Source of the DNA: Desulfosporosinus shakirovi
Lineage (GTDB): Bacteria; Bacillota; Desulfitobacteriia; Desulfitobacteriales; Desulfitobacteriaceae
Direction: 5' to 3'
Assembly (NCBI RefSeq): GCF_020595055.1
Contig: NZ_JAJDOO010000009.1
Location: forward strand, 112,027 to 176,026
Length of the DNA stretch: 64,000 nucleotides
The position numbers and the translations under genes are program-made. This document shows, in pieces, positions 17,249 to 26,298 of this stretch (position 1 is the stretch's first letter; each line of letters opens with the position of its first letter). A model generated the notes under the pieces. It had not been told where the DNA came from and did no database searches. It saw nothing but the letters and a program-made list of their open reading frames with translations.

Positions 17249-17896
17249 TTAGAATTTCAAACCATTTTCACAGACGTCGATGACAGCCCTCTGGAAGGCT
17301 TCACAGGCAGATTTGCAGGCGCTTTGCGAGCCGGTTAAGAGTCCGCCGCCGAAGTTAGTTTCGGTTGGTGGTCCGTAAAAAGCTTTCATGGTCACTTCCG
17401 CAGCTTTTAACGCAGCATCTAAGCCATACATAGCTTCGATTGGGGGCGCGATGAGGTAGGAGAGTGCTTGACCTTCTTCGATTCCAGCCAGTTTAGAGAG
17501 GTAGCTTCCTGTACGCGAAACAGTGTGTGGGAACCAAGCTGTTTTTCCACCATCACAGGTGTAGAAGAAGCATTCGTTTTCAAGGTGGTCAATGCAGGCA
17601 TCCACTCCGGCACGCACTTCGGCTGGATTTGGGCCGGCTAAGATTCCGATGATTTCTCCCGACAGCGGGCCTGAGGCTCGGGCGGCTCCGCAATAAAAAC
17701 TTTTAGCATAGACGACTTCGACTTCTGCTTTTTTCGTGGCTTCGTCTAAGGCGACGTAGGTTGAATCATCAATGTCTGCAGTGATCATGCCGATAGAACG
17801 TTGATTGCCGGTGAGGCCCAGCTTTTCGGCGAGATCGGGGGCCACATTGGGGATTAATCTAACGGCTAGTACTTTTGGCTTAAGGGGCTCTATCAT
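17249..17896 (-). CDS. eutL: EutL, trimeric shell protein
   Basis: A 215-residue tandem BMC protein of the EutL family, starting MIEPLKPKVLAVRLIPNVAP, with the conserved DSTYVALDEATKKAEVEVVYAKS-like region near residue 45-70 and FYCGAARASGPLSGE. EutL trimers can open and close a large pore in the shell. The gene lies between the first eutM and eutE and has an AGGGAGGG ribosome site. Confidence 0.93.
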   Translation of the reverse strand: MIEPLKPKVLAVRLIPNVAPDLAEKLGLTGNQRSIGMITADIDDSTYVALDEATKKAEVEVVYAKSFYCGAARASGPLSGEIIGILAGPNPAEVRAGVDACIDHLENECFFYTCDGGKTAWFPHTVSRTGSYLSKLAGIEEGQALSYLIAPPIEAMYGLDAALKAAEVTMKAFYGPPTETNFGGGLLTGSQSACKSACEAFQRAVIDVCENGLKF

Positions 17897-17943
17897 GGTT
17901 ACCCTCCCTATTAATGCCGGACCTTTTTCTTAGTTCCGACGAT

Positions 17944-18279
17944 TTATTTTGTATTCTCAACGTTTTTAGTTTTCGGTTTTTCCTCGATAACGGGCAGCTT
18001 CGGCAAAATGGCTTCAAGCTCCGGATGTGGGCGCGGAATAACGTGACAACTGATGAGTTCTCCAACTCGCTCTGCTGCAGCAGCTCCGGCATCAACCGAG
18101 GCCTTAACAGCTCCAACATCTCCTCTGACCATAACAGTCACTAAAGCGCCTCCTACTTTTACTTTCCCAATCAAGGTTACATTGGCTGCTTTGACCATGG
18201 CATCAGCCGCTTCAATGGCTCCTACGATTCCACGGGTTTCTACCATTCCTAGTGCTACGAGATCTTCTCTTATAGCCAT
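17944..18279 (-). CDS. eutM: EutM/PduA-type shell protein, first gene of the eut operon
   Basis: A 111-residue BMC-domain protein beginning [17 protein letters not shown], with [19 protein letters not shown] and [10 protein letters not shown]. It differs from the other hexamer gene in a charged C-terminal tail ([17 protein letters not shown]) that may face the lumen or cytosol. ATG at 18279 has a GAAAGGAG ribosome site. It is the promoter-proximal gene, about 240 bases downstream of the sigma54 promoter at 18521-18536. Confidence 0.93.
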   Translation of the reverse strand: MAIREDLVALGMVETRGIVGAIEAADAMVKAANVTLIGKVKVGGALVTVMVRGDVGAVKASVDAGAAAAERVGELISCHVIPRPHPELEAILPKLPVIEEKPKTKNVENTK

Positions 18280-18520
18280 TTGTGTTTGCTCCTTTCAACT
18301 AAATCAATTACCTTTGGAATACATCGTTGCTAACTCAGCGACCTAATTCAGTGACCGCTCCAGTTTTAAACTATAACCATAAGCCGTTGAGACAACGGCT
18401 GTATTCCCGCATTTGAAAGTGTATTTACAAATTTGATCCTGGGATAAACTTAATTGATAACTTAAAAAGTTTTTGTAGTGCTTAATAGGGAAAGACATAC
18501 ATAGTTCGTTTATATACTAA

Positions 18521-18536
18521 TGCAAAAACCATGCCA
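18521..18536 (-). promoter_or_regulatory. Sigma54 promoter of the eut operon
   Basis: The minus strand reads TGGCATGGTTTTTGCA, matching the -24 GG and -12 GC elements with correct spacing. It faces the eut operon, whose first start codon is at 18279. Confidence 0.85.
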
Positions 18537-18600
18537 TTGTATAAGTATACAATTAAGCCAATGCCATCAGGAAAAGATGCCAATTCGAGCAATTCAGACA

Positions 18601-18614
18601 AGTCAGCTATGACT
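18601..18614. promoter_or_regulatory. Putative activator binding dyad
   Basis: AGTCAGCTATGACT is a perfect dyad AGTCA-N4-TGACT, 65-80 bases upstream of the eut sigma54 promoter. It is the best candidate site for the activator encoded at 19564-20988. Confidence 0.55.
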
Positions 18615-18849
18615 CAGCGACCCATATCTCACTCGATTATAGTACGATTGTGAAAAATAGCGTGTCCCACTCGCAACTGAACAAACAATTCTTTTCCAAA
18701 GATCTGATTCTTTTTTAAAGATTGAGGCTAATGCTCCTGCTTTTGAACCTGTTCGTTTTCCCAGTTCCGGAAATTCGAATAAATAATCACAGAGATTTCA
18801 CTCAATTCTTCTCAGAACCTCGTAAACTTCATAATAATCTGCGAATACG

Positions 18850-18863
18850 AGTCATCTTTGACT
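18850..18863. promoter_or_regulatory. Second putative activator binding dyad
   Basis: AGTCATCTTTGACT is a second perfect AGTCA-N4-TGACT dyad, about 315 bases upstream of the eut promoter, with another TGACTC word just beside it. Confidence 0.5.
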
Positions 18864-19563
18864 TATATTGACTCAAGCGTCCAAGCAGACATACTTTTGA
18901 CACCCCATATAAAATAATAGAGACAAATCAATACAGTAGAAAGAACCATTATTATGAAATTGACAAGTGGGCAATTATCACTAAGCCAGATATAATCCCT
19001 ATTAACATGGCGACAGTTGTATAATAGGAAGGAACAATTAACCTACTTATATATGAATTGAAGAACTGCGGTACTGAATTACAAATTTTAATAAAAGAAA
19101 TTGTAGAAGGCTCCAACTATTAGCAATTTAAGAGAGCCCGTGTAGGAGACCTTAAACTAATTACCCCTGGAATAAAAATTGCATAATAGTAAGTATTACT
19201 AGTTGGATTGAGTTTACTTAAACAGGATGGGAAATATCCGCCCCTCGACAAGCATATACTTGTCTGGAATAACCCTTAATATACCCTGAAGAGCTGTATG
19301 AATCCAACTGAACTCATAAATGTAAAAGTACTTAACAGTTTATCCTGACTTTGAACTTATCCGAGGGTAAAAAACAAAGGAATTCGCTTAATTTAAGTAG
19401 TTGCCTGTGAACTGATAATTATCCTGCATAAACGGACAAAAATTAAGAGGTTTTTTAAGAATTAAGTCGAAAATAATATACATATAAGTCAATAATTAAT
19501 TCAAAGGAGTCTGTCTAAAGACTTTAAAGATATAACATACTCAAACGCAGGAGGTAAAGCAGG

Positions 19564-20988
19564 ATGAGTATCGAACCAGAAGAGTTAGATAAAAACACTT
19601 TGAAAAAAATTCTAGACAATTCCCACGACGAGATTTACGTTACAAATGCTAACGGTATCGTTGTTTATGTGAATAATGCCTGCGAAAAACACTACGGTGT
19701 AAAAGCCTCTGAAATTATCGGTAAAAAATCAAGAGAAATTTCCGAAAAAAAATATTGGGGTCCTCGGGTCAGTCCTATTGCTATTGATAAAAAAATGAGC
19801 ATTACCCTCGAGCAAAAAACTTGTACGGGTAAAACCTTACTCACAACAGCTACCCCAATTTTTGACTCAGATGGTAACATTGAGCTTATCATAGAAAATT
19901 CCAGAGACGTTACCGAATCCGAGGGTATCAGACACGAATTAGAGAAAAGTACTCAGCTGCTAAAGCGCTATAAAAAAGAAGTTGCCGTCCTTCGAGAAAA
20001 AGAAACTAAAATCCCCGAATTCGTTTGTAAAAGTTCAAAAATGGAAATCCTCCTGACACTTGTCCGACGAATCGCTTCAGTTAATTCAACAGTTCTGTTG
20101 CTTGGTGAATCCGGATCCGGTAAAGGACACATGGCTAAATATATACACAATAACAGCCCTAACAAAGACGGACCATTTATTACTGTTAACTGTGCTTCAA
20201 TTCCATCAGAACTCATGGAAGCAGAAATGTTTGGCTATTCTAAAGGAGCTTTTACCGGGGCCAATGTTAAAGGAAATATCGGTTTAATCGAGTTGGCAAA
20301 TGAGGGTACTCTTTTCTTAGATGAAATTGCCGAACTGTCTCCTCGCATGCAAGCGAAGCTTTTGCAAGTGCTCCATGAAAATCAATACTTCAAAGTAGGA
20401 GGTCGCGAGATTCAGCATGTCAATTGCAGAGTAATTGCCGCTACCAATCGTGACTTACAAGCGATGATCATAAAAGGGGATTTTCGTGAAGATTTATATT
20501 ACCGCTTAAATATATTTGAGCTCGTACTTCCCCCTTTAAGAGAACGAAAAGAGGAAATCATTCCTTTAGCTCAGGAAATCTTGGCAAAATTTAATCAAAA
20601 ATATAAATTGGATCATGAATTAAGCGAGAGATGCTATGATTTATTTGTTGAATATCCCTGGCCAGGCAACGTTCGAGAATTAGAAAATATTATTGAGCGT
20701 TTAATCGTTGTAACTCAGGCCAAAGTTATTGATGAATATGATCTGCCTAAATCATTTCTCACCTCAATAGAGCGTCGGACAGCCCCTATTCAGTCTATTT
20801 CAAATAAACCCCTTTCCCTGGATGATGCGCTGGGTGATGTGGAAAAAAACTTAATTCTGCATGCTTATAAAGAGTTAGGGAGCTCCTATGAGGTTGCTAA
20901 ATTCTTGGATATCAGCCAAAGTAAAGCAAGTCGTTTGATACGAAAGTATTTTCCATCTGAAGAACATGACTTTAAGCGGACGGATTAA
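19564..20988 (+). CDS. PAS-domain sigma54-dependent transcriptional activator
   Basis: A 474-residue enhancer-binding protein. A PAS domain spans about residues 10-120, a short coiled coil about 121-150, and an AAA+ domain about 155-390. Walker A is GESGSGKG (181-188), the sigma54 contact loop is GAFTGA (228-233) and Walker B is TLFLDE (249-254). The C-terminus (about 435-465) is a helix-turn-helix ending ISQSKASRLIRKYF. The ATG at 19564 has an AGGAGGTAAAG ribosome site. It is divergent from the eut operon and is the only such activator in the window, while five sigma54 promoters lie nearby. It likely controls them; the ligand of the PAS domain is unknown. Confidence 0.92.
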   Translation: MSIEPEELDKNTLKKILDNSHDEIYVTNANGIVVYVNNACEKHYGVKASEIIGKKSREISEKKYWGPRVSPIAIDKKMSITLEQKTCTGKTLLTTATPIFDSDGNIELIIENSRDVTESEGIRHELEKSTQLLKRYKKEVAVLREKETKIPEFVCKSSKMEILLTLVRRIASVNSTVLLLGESGSGKGHMAKYIHNNSPNKDGPFITVNCASIPSELMEAEMFGYSKGAFTGANVKGNIGLIELANEGTLFLDEIAELSPRMQAKLLQVLHENQYFKVGGREIQHVNCRVIAATNRDLQAMIIKGDFREDLYYRLNIFELVLPPLRERKEEIIPLAQEILAKFNQKYKLDHELSERCYDLFVEYPWPGNVRELENIIERLIVVTQAKVIDEYDLPKSFLTSIERRTAPIQSISNKPLSLDDALGDVEKNLILHAYKELGSSYEVAKFLDISQSKASRLIRKYFPSEEHDFKRTD

Positions 20989-21018
20989 CATGAATGAAAA
21001 TACTCTTAAGCCTTCCTG

Positions 21019-21219
21019 TTATTCAACAAAAAAGGCAATATATCCTAAGGCAACAGAACAAAGTAAGCCAATTATATTTTCTGCAAAAAAAAGTTTATTT
21101 AGATTGCCAGAGAATTCTGGTTTAATCTTCTTTTTCATATGTAAGGTTACAACCATTGCACCCATATTAAGCACAAATAAGGGAACAAGCACAAATCTCG
21201 AAAAATCTGCAGCAAGCAT
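21019..21219 (-). CDS. Small membrane protein downstream of the symporter
   Basis: A 66-residue protein with two predicted membrane segments, about residues 8-25 (FVLVPLFVLNMGAMVVTL) and 47-64 (ENIIGLLCSVALGYIAFF), joined by a Lys-rich loop. ATG at 21219 has a GAGAGGGG ribosome site. It follows the symporter gene in the same direction, after a 109-base repeat, so it may be an accessory subunit. No family is recognised. Confidence 0.6.
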   Translation of the reverse strand: MLAADFSRFVLVPLFVLNMGAMVVTLHMKKKIKPEFSGNLNKLFFAENIIGLLCSVALGYIAFFVE

Positions 21220-21320
21220 TTTCAAAACCCCTCTCTTAGTTCGTACTAGTATCTCTAAGATTATATACATTTAAGAAACCTAAATACAACACCACATTTA
21301 TTGACAAATAATAGGGATGT

Positions 21321-21429
21321 AATCCCCTGATATACTTAGAGGACTGTTCACCACTTCAAAGGTATACAGTCCTCTATTGTGGGATAACGCACCACCAGCT
21401 TGAAAAAATCTCAAGTTTCCTTACGGCCC
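21321..21429 (+). repeat. Dispersed 109-base repeat, copy 1
   Basis: This segment, from AATCCCCTGATATACTTAG to TTACGGCCC, is about 95% identical to 54513-54620 in the same orientation. It contains a 15-base hairpin with arms AGAGGACTGTTCACC and GGTATACAGTCCTCT. It lies between the symporter and the small membrane protein gene. Confidence 0.85.
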
Positions 21430-21465
21430 ATTTTGTTAACCAGAAAATCTTAATTCTATAAATTA

Positions 21466-23142
21466 TTAGGAGTGCATTCCTAAAAAGAATTCTTCATTGT
21501 TATCAATAGGCTTATCTGCAATAGCCGAAAGCTGTTCCTTTGTCGGAGGCGGGGAGGCGTACGTACCGATAATAACGCCGGCCATACCGCAAACTAAACC
21601 AACGACACAGTAGCCCAAGTAAGAGTTAGCCATTGCACCTTGCCCGAATATCCAGTCCCATACCGGTGTATTATAGACGGATTTCCAGACCTTGTATTCC
21701 AAAACGAAGAAAATGAAGGTTCCCAGAGTACCGAATAATCCACCTAACATTACCCCTAAAAGTGTAGCACGCTTCCACCATAACACATAAAGCATCACTG
21801 AGATACCTGCCGTAAGCAAACCTGATGACAGGAAATAAGCATCATTAAGAGTTGCTCCCACCATCGGACTGTTATAGAGTAAAGCAATAAGTATATTAAT
21901 TCCAATCATGAATACCGTAACCATGCGTGACCATTTCACAATCTTGGCATCTGACCAGTTCCTCTTCTTATATACCAGCGGTTGTAAAACATCAAACGAC
22001 AGGTTCATAGCTGTGATGTTACTGTAATTGGCTACAGTAGACATCGTGTGCGCTGACAACAAGAAAATTAACAGCCCTTTAAGCACTGGGGGCATATAGG
22101 AATTAATATAAGTCGATATTATGTTATAAGCGCCCTTATCCCCAAGAACCGCCGCAGCACCTACAACTCCGTCTGTGGTTTCGGGAGGAAACACGATAAG
22201 GCCCAAAAAACCAATAACCGCGGCAGGTATAACAATAATCACTAAATTAAAAAGGATGCTGTATATCCCGCCCAGACGAGCTTCTCTTGTGCTTTTAGCA
22301 GCTTGCGCTTTTAACCAGAAATCTTCTGCCGATGCCCACCCCGGCACCAGTCCAAGCATAACAATTAAGGGGAATGATAAGGAGACATAAGCAAAAAAAC
22401 TAGCTGAATTCTTGGCACCATCAACTGGATAAGCAAGACTATTTACTATTGGCTGTGCTTGCAACATACTCCAAATCGTTGTACCCTGAGCCGCTGCGAT
22501 GCCGTTAGCCGTTAAATATATAGCGACTGTAGTTACAATCAATATTATTGCGCCCATGAAAAACTGCACTACATTGGCATTGATGACTGACCGGAAACCA
22601 CCCATCCACATATACATGGCAATAGGGATTGCATAAATAATAATCATCGCCTCGATAGATATCCCGAGAGCCGGAGCCATGATCAGCGATGCAGCGTAAA
22701 GCTCAGCAGCTGACCATATTGTATATGAAAAGATATTGATTGGAGCAGACAAGATCCTCGCCGGCAGTCCGAATCGTTTTTCCAGCATCTGGCATTGCGA
22801 TATTGCCTTGATCCTTCTTAATGGACGAGCCATTAAAAATTGCCAAATGTTCGAGAAAAACCATGGAATTGCTACAACCCATAGACCTGATAAACCCAGA
22901 TCGTAGGTGGCCCACGTCATCCACGTGATCATCCCGATTAACATCCACCCTGAAGCTACAGACATGCCGACCATATAGGCTGGTTGACTGCGGCCTGTGA
23001 TCCAATAATCATTATGTTCTTCTTCTGCACTAGCTGCCGATTTCTGCTTTTTATAGGCATTCAGGCCAACTGCGATAAGAAAGACGATATATGCTATAAA
23101 AACTAACCAGTACCACAATGGACTTACATCAGCATTACCCAT
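21466..23142 (-). CDS. Sodium:solute symporter (SSS family)
   Basis: A 558-residue membrane protein with about 13 hydrophobic segments. It begins with an outward N-terminus and LVFIAYIVFLIAVG, then DYWITGRSQPAYMVGMSVAS, the conserved region after helix 1 of PutP/PanF-type sodium symporters. An NYSNITAMNLSFDVLQP segment near residue 380 is also typical. It has its own sigma54 promoter (23289-23304) with an upstream AGTCA element, so it should be induced with the eut and pyl genes. The likely substrate is one used by those pathways (an amine, betaine or ethanolamine-type compound), but this is inference from context. Confidence 0.87.
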   Translation of the reverse strand: MGNADVSPLWYWLVFIAYIVFLIAVGLNAYKKQKSAASAEEEHNDYWITGRSQPAYMVGMSVASGWMLIGMITWMTWATYDLGLSGLWVVAIPWFFSNIWQFLMARPLRRIKAISQCQMLEKRFGLPARILSAPINIFSYTIWSAAELYAASLIMAPALGISIEAMIIIYAIPIAMYMWMGGFRSVINANVVQFFMGAIILIVTTVAIYLTANGIAAAQGTTIWSMLQAQPIVNSLAYPVDGAKNSASFFAYVSLSFPLIVMLGLVPGWASAEDFWLKAQAAKSTREARLGGIYSILFNLVIIVIPAAVIGFLGLIVFPPETTDGVVGAAAVLGDKGAYNIISTYINSYMPPVLKGLLIFLLSAHTMSTVANYSNITAMNLSFDVLQPLVYKKRNWSDAKIVKWSRMVTVFMIGINILIALLYNSPMVGATLNDAYFLSSGLLTAGISVMLYVLWWKRATLLGVMLGGLFGTLGTFIFFVLEYKVWKSVYNTPVWDWIFGQGAMANSYLGYCVVGLVCGMAGVIIGTYASPPPTKEQLSAIADKPIDNNEEFFLGMHS

Positions 23143-23288
23143 TCATAATCACTCCTTCAAACTGAATTCATTTGATCAACCGACCTGTTCATTTTTAGAT
23201 ACTCTCACCTTCCATCTTACAAAAATCTCTACTCAATCTCCCCCGTAAATTATTGAATAGTCAAAAATTTTTATTTTACTTTGATTAA

Positions 23289-23304
23289 TGCAATAACTGT
23301 GCCA
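23289..23304 (-). promoter_or_regulatory. Sigma54 promoter of the symporter
   Basis: The minus strand reads TGGCACAGTTATTGCA, an exact -24/-12 match, 147 bases upstream of the symporter start. Confidence 0.87.
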
Positions 23305-23378
23305 TGTGAAAACGCACCAGCAGAAAGCCCTAACCTTGATGATTTCGTTGATATACCCTATAACCAAAACCTTTATCG

Positions 23379-23392
23379 AGTCAATTTCAACT
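23379..23392. promoter_or_regulatory. Weak activator element upstream of the symporter promoter
   Basis: AGTCAATTTCAACT keeps the left half of the AGTCA-N4-TGACT dyad and has two differences on the right. It lies 75 bases upstream of the sigma54 promoter. Confidence 0.35.
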
Positions 23393-23412
23393 TGTCTAAG
23401 TCAAAAAAAGAA

Positions 23413-23440
23413 AAAGAGCCGGTAAATGTACCGCCTCTTT
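23413..23440 (-). terminator. Terminator of the pyl-mtt operon
   Basis: Arms AAAGAGCCGGTA and TACCGCCTCTTT with a four-base loop and one mismatch. On the minus strand a T-rich run (23402-23412) follows. It begins eight bases after the mttB stop codon. Confidence 0.87.
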
Positions 23441-23448
23441 GCGACATT

Positions 23449-24972
23449 CTAAAATTTTGGTTTTCGTGGTCTTCTTCTAGCTTCTTTTTCCTTCGCCTTA
23501 ATCTCTGTCGTTTCTGCTTCTGCTTCTAAGACAATTTCTTTTAACTGGCGTTGGATATCCTCCGAAAGAGGATTTTGGTTTTCGTAGTTCTCAAGAATGT
23601 CAATCGATTTTGCATAAGAAGTTTCGACAATATCCTTACTGCCGGCTGCTTCCCAGTTCTCTCGATTCTTGCGATCTAACAATTCAGATTTGGACAGCTC
23701 CTTGTAATGCGCATAAGTGTGATCACAGCTAATGAATTCTCCGCCGATACCTACCGAACGGACAACCTCCAAGGCCATTTTCTCATCACTTATGGGAATA
23801 CCTTTAATGGTATGCATAATCATACGAGCCATTTCATTCTGCATAGCCATTTGAGCGTAGTCCCAAGTTAAGCCGCCTTCGAGCATCCCCAGACCATATA
23901 TCATGTTAGCGCCTGCTAACGCTGGTAATAAAGCGGTCAGGGTAAACTCATGAGCTGCTTGGGCATCAGGTACTTTGCTATCTGTCTATCCACCGGCTAC
24001 CCAGACAGGAATATTGTAAAATTGAGAAAGTTTGGCACAAGCTGCGCTGAAAAGAGCGAGTTCAGGTGTGCCTACGCAGGCGACGGTTGTTCTCAAGTCC
24101 ATCATGGTCGTGGAAGTTCCATAGACCATCGGATACCCTCTCTTTTCAAGCTGACCTAAGACAAACATACTCAAAATCTCGGCGTTATGTGTCACTAGTG
24201 TACTCGCTAGGTTAACACAAGTCGTTCCACCGGCAAGACCCATGGAGTTAATCTTAGCAGGAACGCCTAAGCGAATTGCTTGAAGCAACGTATCTGTTGC
24301 ACCCTTAGCATGGACAAGGGGAGCAACCGGGTCTGTACTTTGTGAGAAAAGGGGCCTTTCACGGAATTTGTCTTCTCCGCCAGAAACAACATAGCCCATT
24401 TTAGCAACTGCGCGCATGTTTTCCGGGCGATTCATCCCGATATAGGCATGCTTTGTGGAATAGTTATAAAATGATTCCGCAATATGAACTTGCGCAACGT
24501 CAGGATCAACTTCTGAAGGTCCCAAAGCTCTTTCAAAGACAATAATCTGATCCATTGCTTCACAAAAGCGAGTTACATCATCAACGTCTTTTTTGAATGG
24601 TTTTCTCAGTTTCCGAGTATATGGGTCAATCATTCGGATAGCTTCTCCAAAGTTAACGAAACCGGTCCGATTCCCTTCATTCAGCCAATCATTTTCGCGC
24701 TTTCTTCCGCATGCTCTAAATGTCTTAGGTATTGAGCGAATAGCATCTTCTACTAAGTGCGCTGGTATTTTAACAATGTTTGTGTTTCGGTCAAGAGTAC
24801 ATCCGGCACTATAAAACATTTCACGTGCCTCTTCACTTTCAACTCTTACACCGATATCCCAAAGCAGGTCCAATGTGGCTAAATGGACATCGTACAGCTC
24901 ATCGTTGGTAAACATATTCAGTCCGATCCCATCCATTCGGGTGGAACCGGCATGTATACCTCTGAATGTCAA
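23449..24972 (-). CDS. mttB: MttB, pyrrolysine-containing trimethylamine methyltransferase
   Basis: A 507-residue protein if the in-frame TAG at 23986-23988 is read as pyrrolysine (residue 329 from the TTG start at 24972). The sequence on both sides is collinear with MttB of methanogens: VWVAGG-Pyl-TDSKVPDAQA, where Methanosarcina barkeri has Pyl at residue 334. The enzyme moves a methyl group from trimethylamine, or a related tertiary amine, to the corrinoid protein MttC, which is encoded just upstream. TTG is chosen because GGAGGTG lies six bases before it; a TTG at 24996 would also be in frame. The C-terminal 25 residues are a basic tail not seen in archaeal MttB. The terminal stop is also TAG, followed by a terminator. 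This is not a pseudogene: pyl genes and tRNA-Pyl are adjacent. Confidence 0.92.
23986..23988 (-). other. In-frame amber codon decoded as pyrrolysine in mttB
   Basis: TAG on the minus strand, inside a conserved stretch of MttB; the reading frame continues for 178 more codons with clear MttB homology. Confidence 0.9.
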
Positions 24973-25088
24973 AAAAATCACCTCCATATAATTCAAGAGC
25001 TATAAGAAACAATAATGGGTATACCTAAAATCAAATTACGTGGACAAATCACCCCCTTAAACACCCCATTTATCTTGTTAGATTCCTA

Positions 25089-25727
25089 TTATTTAGACGC
25101 CATAAGTCTCTTGCAAAGTTCAACCGCTGAGCCGGCATCCGGGGCATAACCGTCCGCACCAATCGTGTCAGCATACTCTTGAGAAACCGGGGCTCCCCCG
25201 ATAATTACTTTTACTTTGTCTCTGAGTTCCTCTTCTTCTAATAATTCAATAATGTCTTGCATCGCTGGCATCGTTGTAGTCAGTAGAGCAGACAAGGCAA
25301 CAATATCGGGTTCATGCTCAATAACAGCATCAATGAAATCTTCAGCCGAAATATCGACACCCATATTAATAACTTCGAGACCGCCACTTTCAATCAGCAT
25401 ACCCACAAGATTTTTCCCAATATCGTGTAAGTCTCCCTTTACAGTTCCCAGTAGAATTTTCCCTTGGCTTTTTTGGTCAGCAACGGCGATTAGGGGTTTA
25501 ACAATTTCCAGTCCGCCGCTCATGCTCTTAGCTGCCATGAGAACCTCCGGAACATACATATCCCCTGCCTTGAATCGAACCCCAACAACATTCATTCCAG
25601 CAATTAAACCCTCGTTTACAATTTCCAGTGGGCTGTTCCCGGCTTCAATAAGGCTCTTAACCTGACTCAAAACCTGATCCTTCTGTCCCTCAATAACACT
25701 TTTAGCAAGATCCGCATAGTTACCCAT
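25089..25727 (-). CDS. mttC: MttC, trimethylamine corrinoid protein
   Basis: A 212-residue corrinoid protein. The helical cap is followed by KGDLHDIGKNLVGML (His as cobalt ligand, near residue 104) and a GGAPVSQEYA segment. It is directly upstream of mttB in the same direction and is the likely methyl acceptor of MttB. It is closer in pattern to the corrinoid protein at 484-1110 than to MtmC at 36811. It belongs to the operon that starts at pylB. Confidence 0.9.
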   Translation of the reverse strand: MGNYADLAKSVIEGQKDQVLSQVKSLIEAGNSPLEIVNEGLIAGMNVVGVRFKAGDMYVPEVLMAAKSMSGGLEIVKPLIAVADQKSQGKILLGTVKGDLHDIGKNLVGMLIESGGLEVINMGVDISAEDFIDAVIEHEPDIVALSALLTTTMPAMQDIIELLEEEELRDKVKVIIGGAPVSQEYADTIGADGYAPDAGSAVELCKRLMASK

Positions 25728-25934
25728 TACTAATTTCCCTCCTCTTTTAAGTATTCATCAAGACAAAAATCTGATTTAGCCCATATACCTGTGCTTACCA
25801 CTTTTGTCGCCTAGGTAATGGCCTTTATAATAAAGCTCGCCTTTCCAACAAAAGGGTAAGAACAAGCATTATCAATGAGGGGAACAATCTAGGTATTACT
25901 TTTCACTACCTTGTGAAAGTAACCGTAGGTACAT

Positions 25935-26255
25935 TTATAAACGAGATCCATAGTTTTGATTGACAAATGTTGACGAGTATTTTTCTAGTTTCCATTGTGG
26001 AATTTTGCAGGTCCCACAGGCCTTAAAGAACAATTTATTTCTCAGGCAACGTGCAGCACGGCTATTCTTAGAATTGTAGATCTGGAATGATTCATTGCAA
26101 TGAGTAATAATTTCGGCGCGATTTCCTCTAATCGTCATACTCTTAATGCCATGCAGGGTCCCGCTTCTTGAGGGCCATAATTTAAGTTTTTCTACAAATC
26201 TAAAGAAATCTACGTTTTTACGGTAATAGCGCTTTTTTGACGAATCTATGGCCAT
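25935..26255 (-). CDS. pylSn: PylSn, tRNA-binding domain of pyrrolysyl-tRNA synthetase (copy 1)
   Basis: A 106-residue protein homologous to the separate N-terminal domain of bacterial PylRS. It has KLKLWPSRSGTLHGIKS (tRNA-binding core), THCNESFQIYNSKNSRAARCLRNK and the Cys-containing FKACGTCKIPQWKLEKY end, with the His and Cys residues of the zinc site. ATG at 26255 is chosen with a GGAG ribosome site. It binds tRNA-Pyl and raises the efficiency of PylSc. It follows pylD with a 43-base gap. A second copy lies at 42357-42686. Confidence 0.92.
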   Translation of the reverse strand: MAIDSSKKRYYRKNVDFFRFVEKLKLWPSRSGTLHGIKSMTIRGNRAEIITHCNESFQIYNSKNSRAARCLRNKLFFKACGTCKIPQWKLEKYSSTFVNQNYGSRL

Positions 26256-26298
26256 CAATACAACTCCAATCCATTCACAGTTCCTTTGTCCCAAATAT

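Larger units (their letters stand above)
18280..19563. other. 1.3-kb divergent control region, no gene seen
   Basis: AT-rich DNA between the eut operon and the sigma54 activator gene. It holds the sigma54 promoter (18521-18536) and two exact AGTCA-N4-TGACT dyads (18601-18614 and 18850-18863). I see no long open frame, no cobalamin riboswitch consensus and no clear promoter for the activator. Confidence 0.6.

Noticed and set aside
18280..19563. Cobalamin riboswitch before the eut operon
   Set aside because: No B12-box-like consensus or matching fold could be recognised; the promoter is sigma54 type.
23449..24972. Pseudogene or split pair of MttB fragments
   Set aside because: The break is a single in-frame TAG at the known pyrrolysine position, and pyl genes and tRNA-Pyl are adjacent.
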